This document shows positions 34,854-45,296 of a stretch of 64,000 nucleotides of DNA, one piece after another. The translations under genes and the position numbers were made by a program. Origin of the DNA: Conus ventricosus (lineage: Eukaryota; Mollusca; Gastropoda; Neogastropoda; Conidae); NCBI GenBank assembly GCA_018398815.1, contig CM031595.1, positions 47,455,921 through 47,519,920 on the forward strand. The letters run 5' to 3'. Within the stretch, counting starts at the first letter, position 1; every line of letters starts with the position of its first letter. Under the pieces are notes generated by a model. The model was given only the letters and a program-made list of their open reading frames with translations, ran no database searches and had not been told where the DNA came from.

Positions 34854-35300
34854 GTAAGTGAATAGTTTCATATGTATATGTGAGCACACTAGCTCACATA
34901 TACGAGTGTTTGCTTGGGGATGAGGTTGGGAGGGAGGGTGTTGTGTATGCTTCTTGGGTGGGTGTGCGTACACCAACGCTTGCATTTGCAACTGTGTACC
35001 AGGAGGTGGGAGTTTGATAGGGAAGGTAGTATGTATGTTGTGTGTGTGTGTGTGTGCTTGGAGGATGTTAAACGGGAGGGCGGCGTGTGGTGAATAGAAT
35101 TTTAAGTGAATGTGGATGGGAGTCGGGAATGAGGATAAGGTGGGTGAATGGGTACGTGGGGATGGAGGGTAAGGGAGCAATTGATCTGAATCCGTTTTTT
35201 TTTCCCATTTCAAAATTTCTTTTGTGGATTGAAGATGTGATTATCTTTTGACATTTACATTCAGTGTTCCGTCATGTTAGTAGCTTTTTTTTAATACTTA

Positions 35301-35433
35301 CAAGCAAATGGTTTTGCTGCCAGATGTTTGCAAGAGCCTGTTACTGATACGCCACTACAAAGGTTATTTGTTCAATCTTTGTTATGGTCTATCATTGACA
35401 GGCTATAGCAAATATTACAGCAACATCCATGCT
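35301..35433 (+). repeat. Exon-like module 19 (open frame, donor lost)
   Basis: Frame open, left border ATACTTACAAG, right border GCTATAATATG without GT. Confidence 0.8.
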
Positions 35434-35740
35434 ATAATATGTATATGTTTGATATGCATATGTGAGCACACTCGCTCACGTATATGTGCGAGTGCGTGGT
35501 TTAGCTTTGGGAAGAGGTTCAGAGGGAGGGCAGTGTGTGTGTGCGTGTGAGAAACTCGAAAACGGGAAGTGGGCGATGTGGCAGGGATGGAGTGGGGGGG
35601 GGGGGGGGGGGGGGGGGGTTGTATCTGTCTTTGCCTTGTTTTTGCCATTTCAAAAATATTTTGTGGTTTGAAGATGTGTTTATATCGTTTGCATATACAG
35701 TGCATGTTCCACCATGATGTTCCTTGCTTTTGTTATACAG

Positions 35741-35871
35741 ATAAGATGGTGTTGCTGCCAGACGTTTGCCAGGGCCTGTTATGGATACGCCACTACAAAG
35801 GTTATTTATTCAATCTTTGTTATGGTCTATCCTTGACACGCCATTGCAAACATTACAGCAACATCCATGCT
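35741..35871 (+). repeat. Exon-like module 20 (open frame)
   Basis: 131 bases, TTATACAG on the left and GTAGGTG on the right, frame open throughout. Confidence 0.8.
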
Positions 35872-36368
35872 GTAGGTGACGGAATAGTTCCATATGTATA
35901 TGTGAGCACACTCGCGTACGTGTGTGTGTGTGCCCGCGCCTACGCACGCTTGGGGTGGAGGTTGGGAGGGAGGGCGTTGTGTATGCTTTGTTGTTTTGTG
36001 TGTGTATGCACGCACGCTCGCATTCGCAACTCTGTGTGTGCACCTGAGGGGGGAGTTCGGTAGGGGAGGCAGTATGTATGCTTTGTGTATGCGTTACGTG
36101 TGTGTGCTTGGTGAGGAGGAGGTCGGGAGAGATGGCAGATATATGCTTCGTGTTGTGTGTGTGCTTAAGGAGGTTCCGAGGGAGGGCGGTGTGTGTATAT
36201 GTGTACAATTTAAGTAAATGGGTGGGTGGGAGTTAGGAATGGGGATAAGGTGGTTGACACTTCCATTTGAAAATTTCTTTCATGGTTTGAAGATCATGTG
36301 ATTATATCTTTCATTGATATTTACATTATATGTTCCGTCATAATGTTCGTTGCTTTTTTTTAATACAG

Positions 36369-36502
36369 ATGAGGAGACGGAGTTGCTGCCAGCTCTTTGC
36401 ATGGGCCTGTTATTGATAGGCCACTATAAAAGGTTATTTATTCAATCTTTGTTATGGTCTATCTTGACACGCCATTGCAAATATTACAGCAACATCCATG
36501 TT
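36369..36502 (+). repeat. Exon-like module 21 (two compensating shifts)
   Basis: One extra A in CTATAAAAGG and one lost C in CTATCTTGAC cancel, so the ends are in frame. Right border GTAATTG. Confidence 0.75.
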
Positions 36503-36862
36503 GTAATTGATGACTAGTTTCATATGTATATGTGAGCACACTTACTCGCTCACGTGTGTGTGTGTGTGCTTGGGGAGGAGGTTGGGACGGAGGGCGGTAT
36601 GTGTGCCTGCGTGGTGTGTGTTAGCTTGGGGAGGAGGTTCGGAGGGAGAGCAGTGTGTGTGTGGAACTTTAGAAAACTAAATGGGTGGGTGGGGGTAGGA
36701 ATGTGGGTGATAGGGCAGTGATGGAGTTAGGAGGAATTGATCTGTACCGATTGGTTGTCTTTTTTTGTGATTGAAAAAAAATCTTTCTGGTTTGAAGGTG
36801 ATGTGATAATATCTTTTCATTGACATTTACATTCTATGTTCTGTCATGTTTTTTTTATACAG

Positions 36863-36991
36863 ATAAGGAGACGGTGTTGCTGCCAGATCTTTGCAATGGC
36901 TGTTATTGATAGGCCACTACAAAGGTTATTTGTTCAATCGTTATGGTCTATCTTGACACGCCATTGCAAATATCGCATCAACATCCATGGT
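36863..36991 (+). repeat. Exon-like module 22 (frame-shifted)
   Basis: TACAG on the left. A base lost in AATGGCTGTT gives TGA. No donor. Confidence 0.8.
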
Positions 36992-37416
36992 TATAGTGAA
37001 TGTTTCATGCGTATATGTGAGCACATTCACTCGTGTGTGCGCGCGCGCTTGGGGAGGAGGGTGGGTGGTAGGGCGTTCTGTATGCTTAGATGGCGTATTG
37101 TGTGTGTGCACGTGCGCATGCGTTTGAAACTGAGGGGAGAGGTTGGGATGGAGGACGGTATCTAAGCTTTGTGTGTGAGTACATGGAGAGGAGGTTCGGA
37201 GGGAATGTGGTTGTGTAAAATTCAAGTAAACGGGTGGGTGGGAGTCGGGAACGGGGGTAATGTGGGTGAATGGGTGGGATGGAGGGTGAGGGAGGCGTAG
37301 ATCAGTATGTTTTTCTTTATTTGCCATTTTACATTTTCTTCTGTGGGTTGAAGATGTAATTATGTCTTCCATTTACATTGGATTTTTCATCATAATAATG
37401 GTTGATTTTTATACAG

Positions 37417-37551
37417 ATAAGATGGTGTTGCTGTCAGATCTTTGCAAGGGCCTGTTATGGATAGGCCACTACAAAGGTTATTAAATGTTGTCCAAAATTT
37501 GTTACGGTCTATCCTTGACACGCCATTGCAATTGTTACATCTACATCCATG
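37417..37551 (+). repeat. Exon-like module 23 (stop)
   Basis: ATACAG on the left, GTATAAGTG on the right. TAA in GGTTATTAAATG. Last unit of the array. Confidence 0.8.
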
Positions 37552-37740
37552 GTATAAGTGAATAGTTTATGTGTATGTGAGCACGCTCTCCAACGTGTGT
37601 GTGTGCGTGTGTGAGCGAGCGCGCGCATCTTGGGAGGGAGGGTGTTAAGTATGTTTTGTGTATGCGTGTGCGTGCTTGGGGAGGAGATTCGGAGGGAGGT
37701 TGGTGTATGTATGTAAGATTTAAGTAAATGGGTTGGTGAG

Positions 37741-38317
37741 AGGTGGGTATGCGTTTTGCGAGTATGTGCGCGCATTTTATTCGTTTTAGTAGGGGGGGGG
37801 GGGGGGGCGGGGCGGTCGTAATAGAGGTAGGATCAACATTTTTGTGTTCTCCTTTTGAAGTGTTCGGTGTTGTTTGGATATGAGGTACATTTTTGTTTCG
37901 TCATATTGCTTGGTATTTTGTTTGAGTATATGTCTGTGTGCAAGCTTGTGTATGTGTTCAAGCACTTGCGCCAGAGGGCATGCAAATGTGTTTGTGGTGT
38001 GTGTGTGTGTGTGCATGTCTGTATGTTGTGTTCTCGAATGCCTCGTGTGCGATTCCTTGTTCAAAAGTATTCATTGTCTTTTCTTGAAGTGCTGCACTGG
38101 AATATTGGTGATCTTATATTTTTTTCATTCATAGTTCATCTCTATTTAGTTATGGCAAAGTTATGTGTACGGAATAAACGTGCTGTGCTTGTCAGTTCAT
38201 TGCAATGCTCATTCTTGAATCTGCTGTCGCAAATAGTAAACCATATAAAAACAGCAGGTGGTTTGTTTGAGTTTTTGAATTTCATGTTTTTCGTTTTCCC
38301 CTCGAATGTCGGTTGCT

Positions 38318-38364
<47 letters not shown>

Positions 38365-38669
38365 ACTGAGTCACGATGGTACGATGTGCGTACTGTTTCA
38401 GCAATTGTATTGCTGATCTCGGAGTCTGCACTCCCACGTTCACGTCGATTCTCAAAACCAAAGCCCACATTTTAAGTCTCTCCATGAATAAAGCAAAGTG
38501 AAGAAAATTGCCGAAGGCAGTGTTTGAAGCGGAACACAAAAGCTGAGAAAAGGAGAAAATGATCGCGTCTTTTATCTGTTCAACATGCGATGGAGTAGAG
38601 TTGTACGGAGCGAAGGCGAAGACAAATATCGGGTTCAGGAGAACGGAGGGAGTGGTTTCTTCCCTTTTA
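37741..38669. other. Array edge and unrecognised sequence
   Basis: Poly-G run at 37791-37807, (CT)n tract at 38318-38362, otherwise nothing recognised. A 206-codon + strand frame at 37855-38475 runs into the CT tract and has no recognisable domain, so I do not call it. Confidence 0.5.
38318..38362. repeat. CT microsatellite
   Basis: Nearly pure (CT)n. Confidence 0.95.
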
Positions 38670-39390
38670 GGCTGCGGCCATAGTAAACCCGGCTGTCCTG
38701 AGTTTTGACGGCCGTCTCTTTAGCCGGTAGAACGGGTCCGTCAAAGTGGCCATAGTAAACACGTCTTTCCGGAGTTTTGACGGCCGTCTCTTGCTGAGGT
38801 CAAGGGAAAGGTGAGTCGTCACTATCAAAATGGCGCGGACGAAACGGACCAGATCGTTGTTGCTGTGGTGGAGGAAGAAAAGAGGGAGCCTACGACGTTT
38901 CGCTATTCATCCTATCAACGGATCGAGACGCATGTATGGAGAATATGCCCCAACTGCGCAATCACTCGAAGTTTCATCAGTACCTCGGAATGACACCTCA
39001 TCTTTTGATCATCTTCTTGAACTCTGTGCACCTGATCTTCGAGAAAAGTCAACTAACTTCGGCATGTCTTGTCACTTTGCTGTAAATAAAGGTTCTGAGC
39101 CTCGCAGCACTGATCAACTTCTCTTCGTCCACGTTTGCAAGGGAGATAAGTTGAGAAATCGGGAACGGAGTTCTTCCCCTTACCCTTTTCCTTTCCGTCG
39201 ACCCGGCAAACGGACGTTTTGCACGAAAGTCGAAAACGACGGGTTGTAAATGCCGGGCCGGGCCTGCTTCACTATGGCCACCCACATCCGTCATCGGTGA
39301 CGCCACAGAGCAATTAAGCCGGGCAGGATCTTTTACCCGGGCCGGCAAAAAAGACAGTGGTAAAAAACCGGGTTTACTATGGCTGCAGCC
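38670..39390 (+). mobile_element. Non-autonomous PIF/Harbinger element
   Basis: Terminal inverted repeats of 23 bases start GGCTGCGGCCATAGTAAACC (38670-38692) and are matched by 39368-39390 with one mismatch. TTA lies outside both ends (38667-38669 and 39391-39393), the TWA target duplication of this superfamily. A subterminal direct repeat (GAGTTTTGACGGCCGTCTCT near 38698 and 38774) follows the left end. The 721-bp body keeps only the start of the transposase. Confidence 0.88.
38830..39249 (+). pseudogene. Truncated Harbinger transposase N-terminus
   Basis: A 139-codon frame starts with a basic MARTKRTRS stretch. Residues about 20-60 read RRFAIHPINGSRRMYGEYAP, followed by an FDHLLELCAPDL stretch and a final STNF. 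This is the N-terminal region of HARBI1-like nucleases, ahead of the missing DDE domain. After residue about 75 the sequence no longer matches the family, marking the internal deletion. Transposition would need an intact nuclease and its Myb-like partner supplied elsewhere. Confidence 0.75.
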
Positions 39391-39393
39391 TTA

Positions 39394-39918
39394 TTTCCCT
39401 TCCAAAGCCCCAGAAATACAGTACCTTTGCTGACGGCGCTTTACATATTAAAAGAAATGAAAAACAAACCCTGGGCCGCAATGCCAGCAATATCGTGGTG
39501 CAGACAAAAAGGACCTCGCGACGCTGGAACTGCCAGAAATGTGTGTTTTCTGTCGCCGATTCCATGTTGGCTGGCTCGCCATCTGTATCAAGTATTCAAA
39601 CATTAACTATGGATGTGAAACTCTAAAAACCCAAGGAATGTTTTTAGTTGTATTAAATCACTAGCGATTAAAGTTCGAGAATTAACCTACTTTTAAAGCT
39701 TCCACAGAATTTTTCCGATTGCGCTGATAACGAGCCAAATGGCATGAAGCATTTTGTAAAGAATGAATTGTAGGAATTTTAGACTTTCGACTTTTCATAC
39801 ATATAAATTTCATTATACAAAATATGTATGAGCGGAGAACTTTGTCTTTGAAAACGTGTACAAAACGCATCTGGCTTTCCTCCTCGCCCGGCTGCCTAAG
39901 GAGAATAATTTTTGATGA
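39394..39918. other. Unrecognised sequence
   Basis: No repeat or coding motif seen. An 89-codon + frame at 39357-39626 overlaps the Harbinger end and is not convincing. Confidence 0.5.
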
Positions 39919-40520
39919 AAAATATCCCGCAGAATCGGACAGCTGAATTATGATATTTAGACAATTTCAGTTGTGTAAACTATAGCAGCGGAGTGATTAA
40001 TAATAACATCGCAAAATCTGAATATAGTGGTATGATAAATTAGCCAAAATCTCTGACAACGGCAAAGAGAGCAATTAAGAACGCGACTGTTCAACGGAGG
40101 TAGGCGTCGTCAGTCATTTCCTACTGTCGCAAGCTTGTCCGTACAATATCCTTTATTGCAAAACACGAAAGGAGAGCTTAGTCAGTTTTGGAATTGTATA
40201 GGTTTTTTAATATTCTGAACGAAACCAAAAACTTTTCAAGGTTTTACCTGCGGAGTGCCGAAATTAATTGTACAAAATATTAGTTTATATATAGGATACG
40301 GGCTTTCTGATCTCATATATTTGTAACGAATAAAACATTAAATTTTGTGACCAGTAATGTGTATGTTATAACTCTACAGATTCTGAGGCATACACATTCT
40401 AAGAATTATAACTACAGGTTCTGAGGCATACACATTCTAAGAATTTTACACATGATCAAAATTAATCAAGGGAGACGTACAATTGTGACAATATCTGTAG
40501 AGCAGAACATTTTGTCTACT
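39919..40520. repeat. 602-bp tandem duplication, unit 1
   Basis: Starts AATATCCCGCAGAATCGG and ends TTTGTCTACTAAA-adjacent. Unit 2 follows without spacer. The only difference I see is two extra bases in GTGATTAATAATAAC. It holds an inner 38-base repeat (TTCTGAGGCATACACATTCT at 40381 and about 40419). Confidence 0.95.
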
Positions 40521-41120
40521 AAAATATCCCGCAGAATCGGACAGCTGAATTATGATATTTAGACAATTTCAGTTGTGTAAACTATAGCAGCGGAGTGATA
40601 TAATAACATCGCAAAATCTGAATATAGTGGTATGATAAATTAGCCAAAATCTCTGACAACGGCAAAGAGAGCAATTAAGAACGCGACTGTTCAACGGAGG
40701 TAGGCGTCGTCAGTCATTTCCTACTGTCGCAAGCTTGTCCGTACAATATCCTTTATTGCAAAACACGAAAGGAGAGCTTAGTCAGTTTTGGAATTGTATA
40801 GGTTTTTTAATATTCTGAACGAAACCAAAAACTTTTCAAGGTTTTACCTGCGGAGTGCCGAAATTAATTGTACAAAATATTAGTTTATATATAGGATACG
40901 GGCTTTCTGATCTCATATATTTGTAACGAATAAAACATTAAATTTTGTGACCAGTAATGTGTATGTTATAACTCTACAGATTCTGAGGCATACACATTCT
41001 AAGAATTATAACTACAGGTTCTGAGGCATACACATTCTAAGAATTTTACACATGATCAAAATTAATCAAGGGAGACGTACAATTGTGACAATATCTGTAG
41101 AGCAGAACATTTTGTCTACT
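40521..41120. repeat. 602-bp tandem duplication, unit 2
   Basis: Nearly identical to 39919-40520 (two-base deletion). This indicates either a very recent duplication or an assembly artefact such as an unmerged haplotype. Confidence 0.95.
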
Positions 41121-41465
41121 AAAGGTCACCAAGAAAAACCGCGGATGAAGCACCGAGTAAGAAACGAGAAAAACATATTTTCCTTACAAGTCGTGTAGCA
41201 TTTGTGCCCGGAATTCAGGGCATGCAATGAGTGTACACAGAATACCAGACACCTCACCTCAGCACGGGAGATCATATGAATTGTTCCCCAGAATTCCAAT
41301 ATACGTCAGGCTGACGGCTCTCTACAACTGTCGTCACATTCTTCAGTCAGAATAGCAACACTGAAGAAACCTGAATGCAGGCTGTGAGGACTACACTACT
41401 GTCTTTGCCCTCATGTCTTTCTCCGACCTATAAGCAAAAGCTCTGGCAGGATTACACCACACAAT

Positions 41466-41519
41466 CATACACGCGCACACGCACGCACGCACACCCACAC
41501 ACACACACACACACTCACA

Positions 41520-41561
<42 letters not shown>
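41466..41561. repeat. Compound CA/CT microsatellite
   Basis: (CACG/CA)n followed by (CT)n. Confidence 0.95.
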
Positions 41562-41562
<1 letters not shown>

Positions 41563-41739
41563 GAATCCAAAAGACTGGAGTCAAGGATGTTCTTCAGTGG
41601 GGACACATGGCCGCTTCTGTTCGCCGAGACTAGATGCAAGTCCAGACAGACTTTGTCTTGGGGTCATACCTGGGGTTGTCCATATTAGGTTTTTCGATAT
41701 CAATCCAGTTAGTGTGTCCGAGTATACAATGTATGTGGC

Positions 41740-41985
41740 GTTTCACACCTTGCCCATGGGTGATGCCTTCTTTAAGGCATTTGAGCAAGTCTGCCACTCT
41801 GATCCACCAGCACCAACACTACTGAACCACCGTCCTAGTCAACAACGGGATCCGCTACTTCCTGGCAGCAGGTGGCCAGTTGTGGTCGTGGTTTGCAATA
41901 TTTTGAGGGAAGCCTGGGGTTTCCCCACCGCTCAGTATTGAGCCCTGCTGTGTCCCAACTATATTTCAGTGACCTTCACGAACAA
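41740..41985 (+). pseudogene. Decayed LINE reverse-transcriptase fragment
   Basis: A KAFEQVCHSD stretch near 41775-41805 (palm motif A context) is followed, in another frame, by GFPHRSVLSPAVSQLYFSDL at about 41912-41975, an altered form of the GVPQGSVLSP...LY.NDL block of Jockey/CR1-type RTs. A poly-T run interrupts at 42018. Frameshifted and truncated at both ends. Confidence 0.5.
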
Positions 41986-42154
41986 TGCCTTAGACTACAC
42001 GGTTTTGGTGGTGTTGGTTTTTTTTTTTTTTGCCTTTTTAAAAAGACAAAATGGCCAGAGTTTACAAGTGCGCTGCAGATTTCAATTTCAACATTGGCAT
42101 ATTTGTCAGTCATACACATCACACGTATACAATTTCAACTTGACAACAAGTGAA

Positions 42155-42430
42155 AAAGTAAAAATAATAATAAATATTGTTAATATTATCATTATAGAAA
42201 TAATGAGGAGGATGATGATAATACAAATAATAATGGTGATGATAAAGATGATGATAATAATAATAATAGTTAAGATAATAATAATAATGATAATTATTAT
42301 CATGATTATTATAACAACAATAATAATAGTAGTAATAATAATAGTAATGATAATAACATGAGTAATGATGATGATTACAACAAGAACAATAACAGCAACA
42401 ACAATAAATACAATAATGACTAATAATAAA
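42155..42430. repeat. AAT/ATG trinucleotide-rich tract
   Basis: About 280 bases of interrupted (AAT)n, (GAT)n and (AAC)n. Open frames on both strands are Ile/Met or Tyr/His low complexity. Confidence 0.95.
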
Positions 42431-42701
42431 TGACTGCAAAGGTCAAAGAGTCATGGTATCTTTTTTTTCAGGAGTTATTGTTTTATTGGTAAACTGGTAA
42501 ACGATCTATTCGCTTTTGGCAGGCGGAATATGAATGCCTACGGCTCCATAGACAGGTTATTATTTTATTGGAAGATTTTTTCCCCCTCCGCCACCCCCGC
42601 CATTATTGTTTTTTTCTTTTTTGTTTCGTTTTTTTTTTTCTTTCTTCCTCTTTCTTTTTTTGTTTGTTGTAAAGGCGGTTTTTTATTTATTATTTTTCAT
42701 T

Positions 42702-42753
<52 letters not shown>

Positions 42754-43350
42754 TATCTGTTTGAATTTCTACAATGGACATTTGTGGCCAACGTTTAGTG
42801 TTGTTTTATGGTATAAAAGAGTCTGGGTTTCTGTTTGACTTAATGTGTGGTGCATGGACTCGTTCATTCTGTTTGACTGTTATACTCTGTCTCCGTGCCT
42901 TGTTCGCTCGCTCTCATATAATGATGTATTTTTTCTCTATAGACATGTAAAACAGGAATATACTTTGCATTTTAGGGGTTGATACAAAAAAGCCAGGGTT
43001 TCTGTGTGACCTGCTGTATGGTGCGCTGATTCACTCATACCATGTAAGGTGTAGGTATGTGACTGCATGCATGATCGTGTACACAAAGTATGAATGTGGA
43101 TAGACAATACATGTAAAAGACAAAAAATGCTAAAGCTATGTAACAATAACTAACTAACTAAGCAACTAACTGACAAACTAAATAAGCATATAAATAAAAC
43201 ATAGTTTTACAAAATATATACCCGACTAATATGATACTTTGCAAAATGAAAATCAGGGATAATCGAAATTGTTCATATGTAAATGATGAAATCGATTACA
43301 TTGAACATTTTTTTTCAGTGTCATAAGGTTAATTCGTTTTGGAAATTGTA
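42431..43350. other. Pyrimidine-rich and unrecognised sequence
   Basis: T-rich tract near 42609-42665, (CT)n tract at 42701-42750, and an AACTAACTAACTAAGCAACT stretch at 43148-43167 that may be a retroelement tail. Otherwise nothing seen. Confidence 0.6.
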
Positions 43351-44962
43351 CTACACATCATAATTTAAGGGCCACTTCTTCCTTCCTCTCTAATTTAAAG
43401 TTGAAATAATTGACAATGTTTAGAATTGATTCTATGTTTATTTCATCATTTCCACACCTGTTTTGGAAAAAGAAATTAGCACAATGACCCATTATTGAAC
43501 AGCACATGCATTTAAAGGAACATCCCCCCCTTTTCAAGAAACAGAAAGTGTCAGATTTGGCCAATCTGTTTTCAATATCGCGTGTGTCCGCCCCGAGCCT
43601 GGATGCATGCTTCACAGCGCCGATGCATCGACCCCACAAGGGTACGGAGTGTGTCCTGAGGGATGGCCGCCCACTCGATCTGCAGGATGTCGACCAGCCT
43701 GGCCAGGGTGCCCGGTGGGGGGTGGTTGTCCCTGATGCGCCTCCCGAGCACATCCCAGAGGTGTTCAATTGGGTTCAGGTCAGGTGAGCATGCTGGCCAG
43801 GCCATACGGACGACTTCATGCTGCTCCAGGAAGTCGGTCACGAGGCGTGCTCGATGCGCAGGTGCATTGTCGTCCTGGAAGATGGCGCCTTGACCAAGGT
43901 CCACAAGCGCAGGCAGTGCCACGGCCGCCAGAACCTCGTCCCGGTACCGGACCCCGTTCAGGATGCCGTCAATGGGGAGCAGGGGGGTCCGGGTAACAAG
44001 GCTCATGCCACCCCACACCATCACCGACCCGCCGCCGTACCGGTTATGCTCTTGGACAGTGGCGTCAGCGAACCTCTCCCCTTGACGTCGCCACACCCGA
44101 GCCCGGCCATCGTTAAAGGTCAGGGTGAACCTGGACTCATCCGAAAACAAGACCCCGGGCCCACTGTTGCCTTGTCCAGGTCACGTGCTCCCTGGCCCAG
44201 GTCATGCGGCGCACTCTGTTGACTGGTGACAGCACGGGTCGGACGGCCGGTCTCCGTGACCTCAAGTTTGCCTCATGTAGCCGTCTTCTCACCATGCTGC
44301 AGCTGATGTTAGCACCTGTTGCGTCCCTCAGCTGACCCCTCAAGGTCACCGCAGTGAATGCCCTTTCCCTCAGGACGGAGAGGACAAGGTAGCGGTCTTG
44401 CTGTCTTGTCGTTACTCTGGGTCGACCCGTGTGACGCCTTTCCTGGACTGCTCCAGTGTCATTGAAGCGCTCCAGCAGTCTCTGGATTGTGGAATGCGAC
44501 ACTTCAAGTCGTCTAGCAACTTCCCGCTGCGCTAGGCCTTCATCAAGCAGAGCGAGGGCTCTCCCCCGCTGCTCATCCGTCATCCGTCGTCTTGCAAGCA
44601 TGGTTAAAACGAAGCAAGAACGGGTCCTTTTTATCCTCGTCTGCGGGCAACTTTGGCTGGAGTAGTGTTCAAAAAGGGCTTGCCTTGCACGTGCAAAGCG
44701 AATTTTGTCGCTACCTTGCCTGCGTCGTCAGAGAGACCCTGCTGAAAATTCGACAATTTCGTGTGGAAATTGTCTTCCTTGGGCCGCCCATTGCAAATCG
44801 CCAAATCCCCAAACACGTGCCAAAAGGAAACTGCAATGTTGTCTGAGCTCTATCCATTCAGTTACGGCAACGAATTGGAGAAAAGAGTAAGAGAAAATAG
44901 GTTATTTCTCCTTTCAAAAATTGACTCAAAAACGTTCCTGGCCCTTCAATAATGATGTGTAG
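43351..44962 (-). mobile_element. Tc1/mariner-type DNA transposon, nearly intact
   Basis: Inverted ends of 24 bases lie at 43351-43374 and 44939-44962, starting CTACACATCAT and ending AAGGGCCA, with 22 of 24 positions matching. TA dinucleotides flank both (43349-43350 and 44963-44964), the target duplication of this superfamily. The 1,612-bp length and the single transposase in one orientation fit an autonomous structure. One frameshift breaks the gene. Confidence 0.9.
43572..44601 (-). pseudogene. Tc1-type transposase with one frameshift
   Basis: Two overlapping - strand frames form one protein of about 340 residues. The first (44601-44137) starts MLARRRMTDEQ and holds two helix-turn-helix regions (AQREVARRLEVSHSTIQRLL near residue 30 and a second before residue 125) with a GRPRVT linker, for binding the inverted ends. 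The second (44150-43572) carries the DDE catalytic domain: FSDES, then DDNAPAH, then PIEHLWD, with 34 residues between the second D and the E (DD34E). The frames overlap at 44137-44150; one extra G in the GCCCGGGG run explains the break. It could be a real mutation or a base-calling error. Confidence 0.9.
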
Positions 44963-45259
44963 TATATATATCAGCTGTATACAACACAAAAAATCGTGTT
45001 TTCTGAAGAAATTGTACTTTTTGGAATTCTTAGACAAGAAAATATTGACAGACTTATTTATACTTCTGAAAATAAACCATATTGTGATTACTGCAAAGAT
45101 GTGTATAAGCATTTTTTTTAAACGGAATCTAAGCTGCCAGTTTCAGTCATATTCGAAAATCAATTGCAACTAAGGAAAATATAAAGAGCTCTCATGCATG
45201 GATTTACACTTATAGGCTCGTACACACACACACGCACGCACGCACGCACGCACGCACGC

Positions 45260-45296
<37 letters not shown>

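Larger units (their letters stand above)
24480..37740. repeat. Tandem array of ~555-bp units with an exon-like module
   Basis: About 23 units lie head to tail, with spacing between successive modules mostly 400-630 bases. A typical unit, 5' to 3', has five parts. First is a GAAGATGTGATTATATC stretch with a CATTGAC-type branch-point-like word. Next is a T-rich stretch ending in TACAG, then a module of about 131 bp. GTAAGTG follows in many copies, then ATGTGAGCACACTC and a TG-rich block. Last comes a G-rich block containing AAATGGGTGGGTGGGAGTC and GATCTGTATC. The module has an internal 51-bp duplication. The layout resembles a tandemly duplicated exon with intron, but many modules are frame-broken, so a satellite or relic is the safer reading. 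Confidence 0.85.

Noticed and set aside
24480..37740. Family of secreted Cys-containing peptides encoded directly by each module
   Set aside because: Modules lack their own signal peptide and most are frame-broken. The start Met codons are not in a consistent context. The exon or satellite readings fit better.
37855..38475. 206-codon + strand frame
   Set aside because: It ends in Ser-Leu from a CT tract, lacks recognisable domains and has many Cys-Val codons from a TG tract.
39357..39626. 89-codon + frame downstream of Harbinger
   Set aside because: It starts inside the element's right end and continues into flanking DNA, so it is a chance frame.
41597..41941. 114-codon + frame as a host gene
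   Set aside because: Part matches an RT palm layout only with a frameshift. It is better explained as a decayed LINE fragment.
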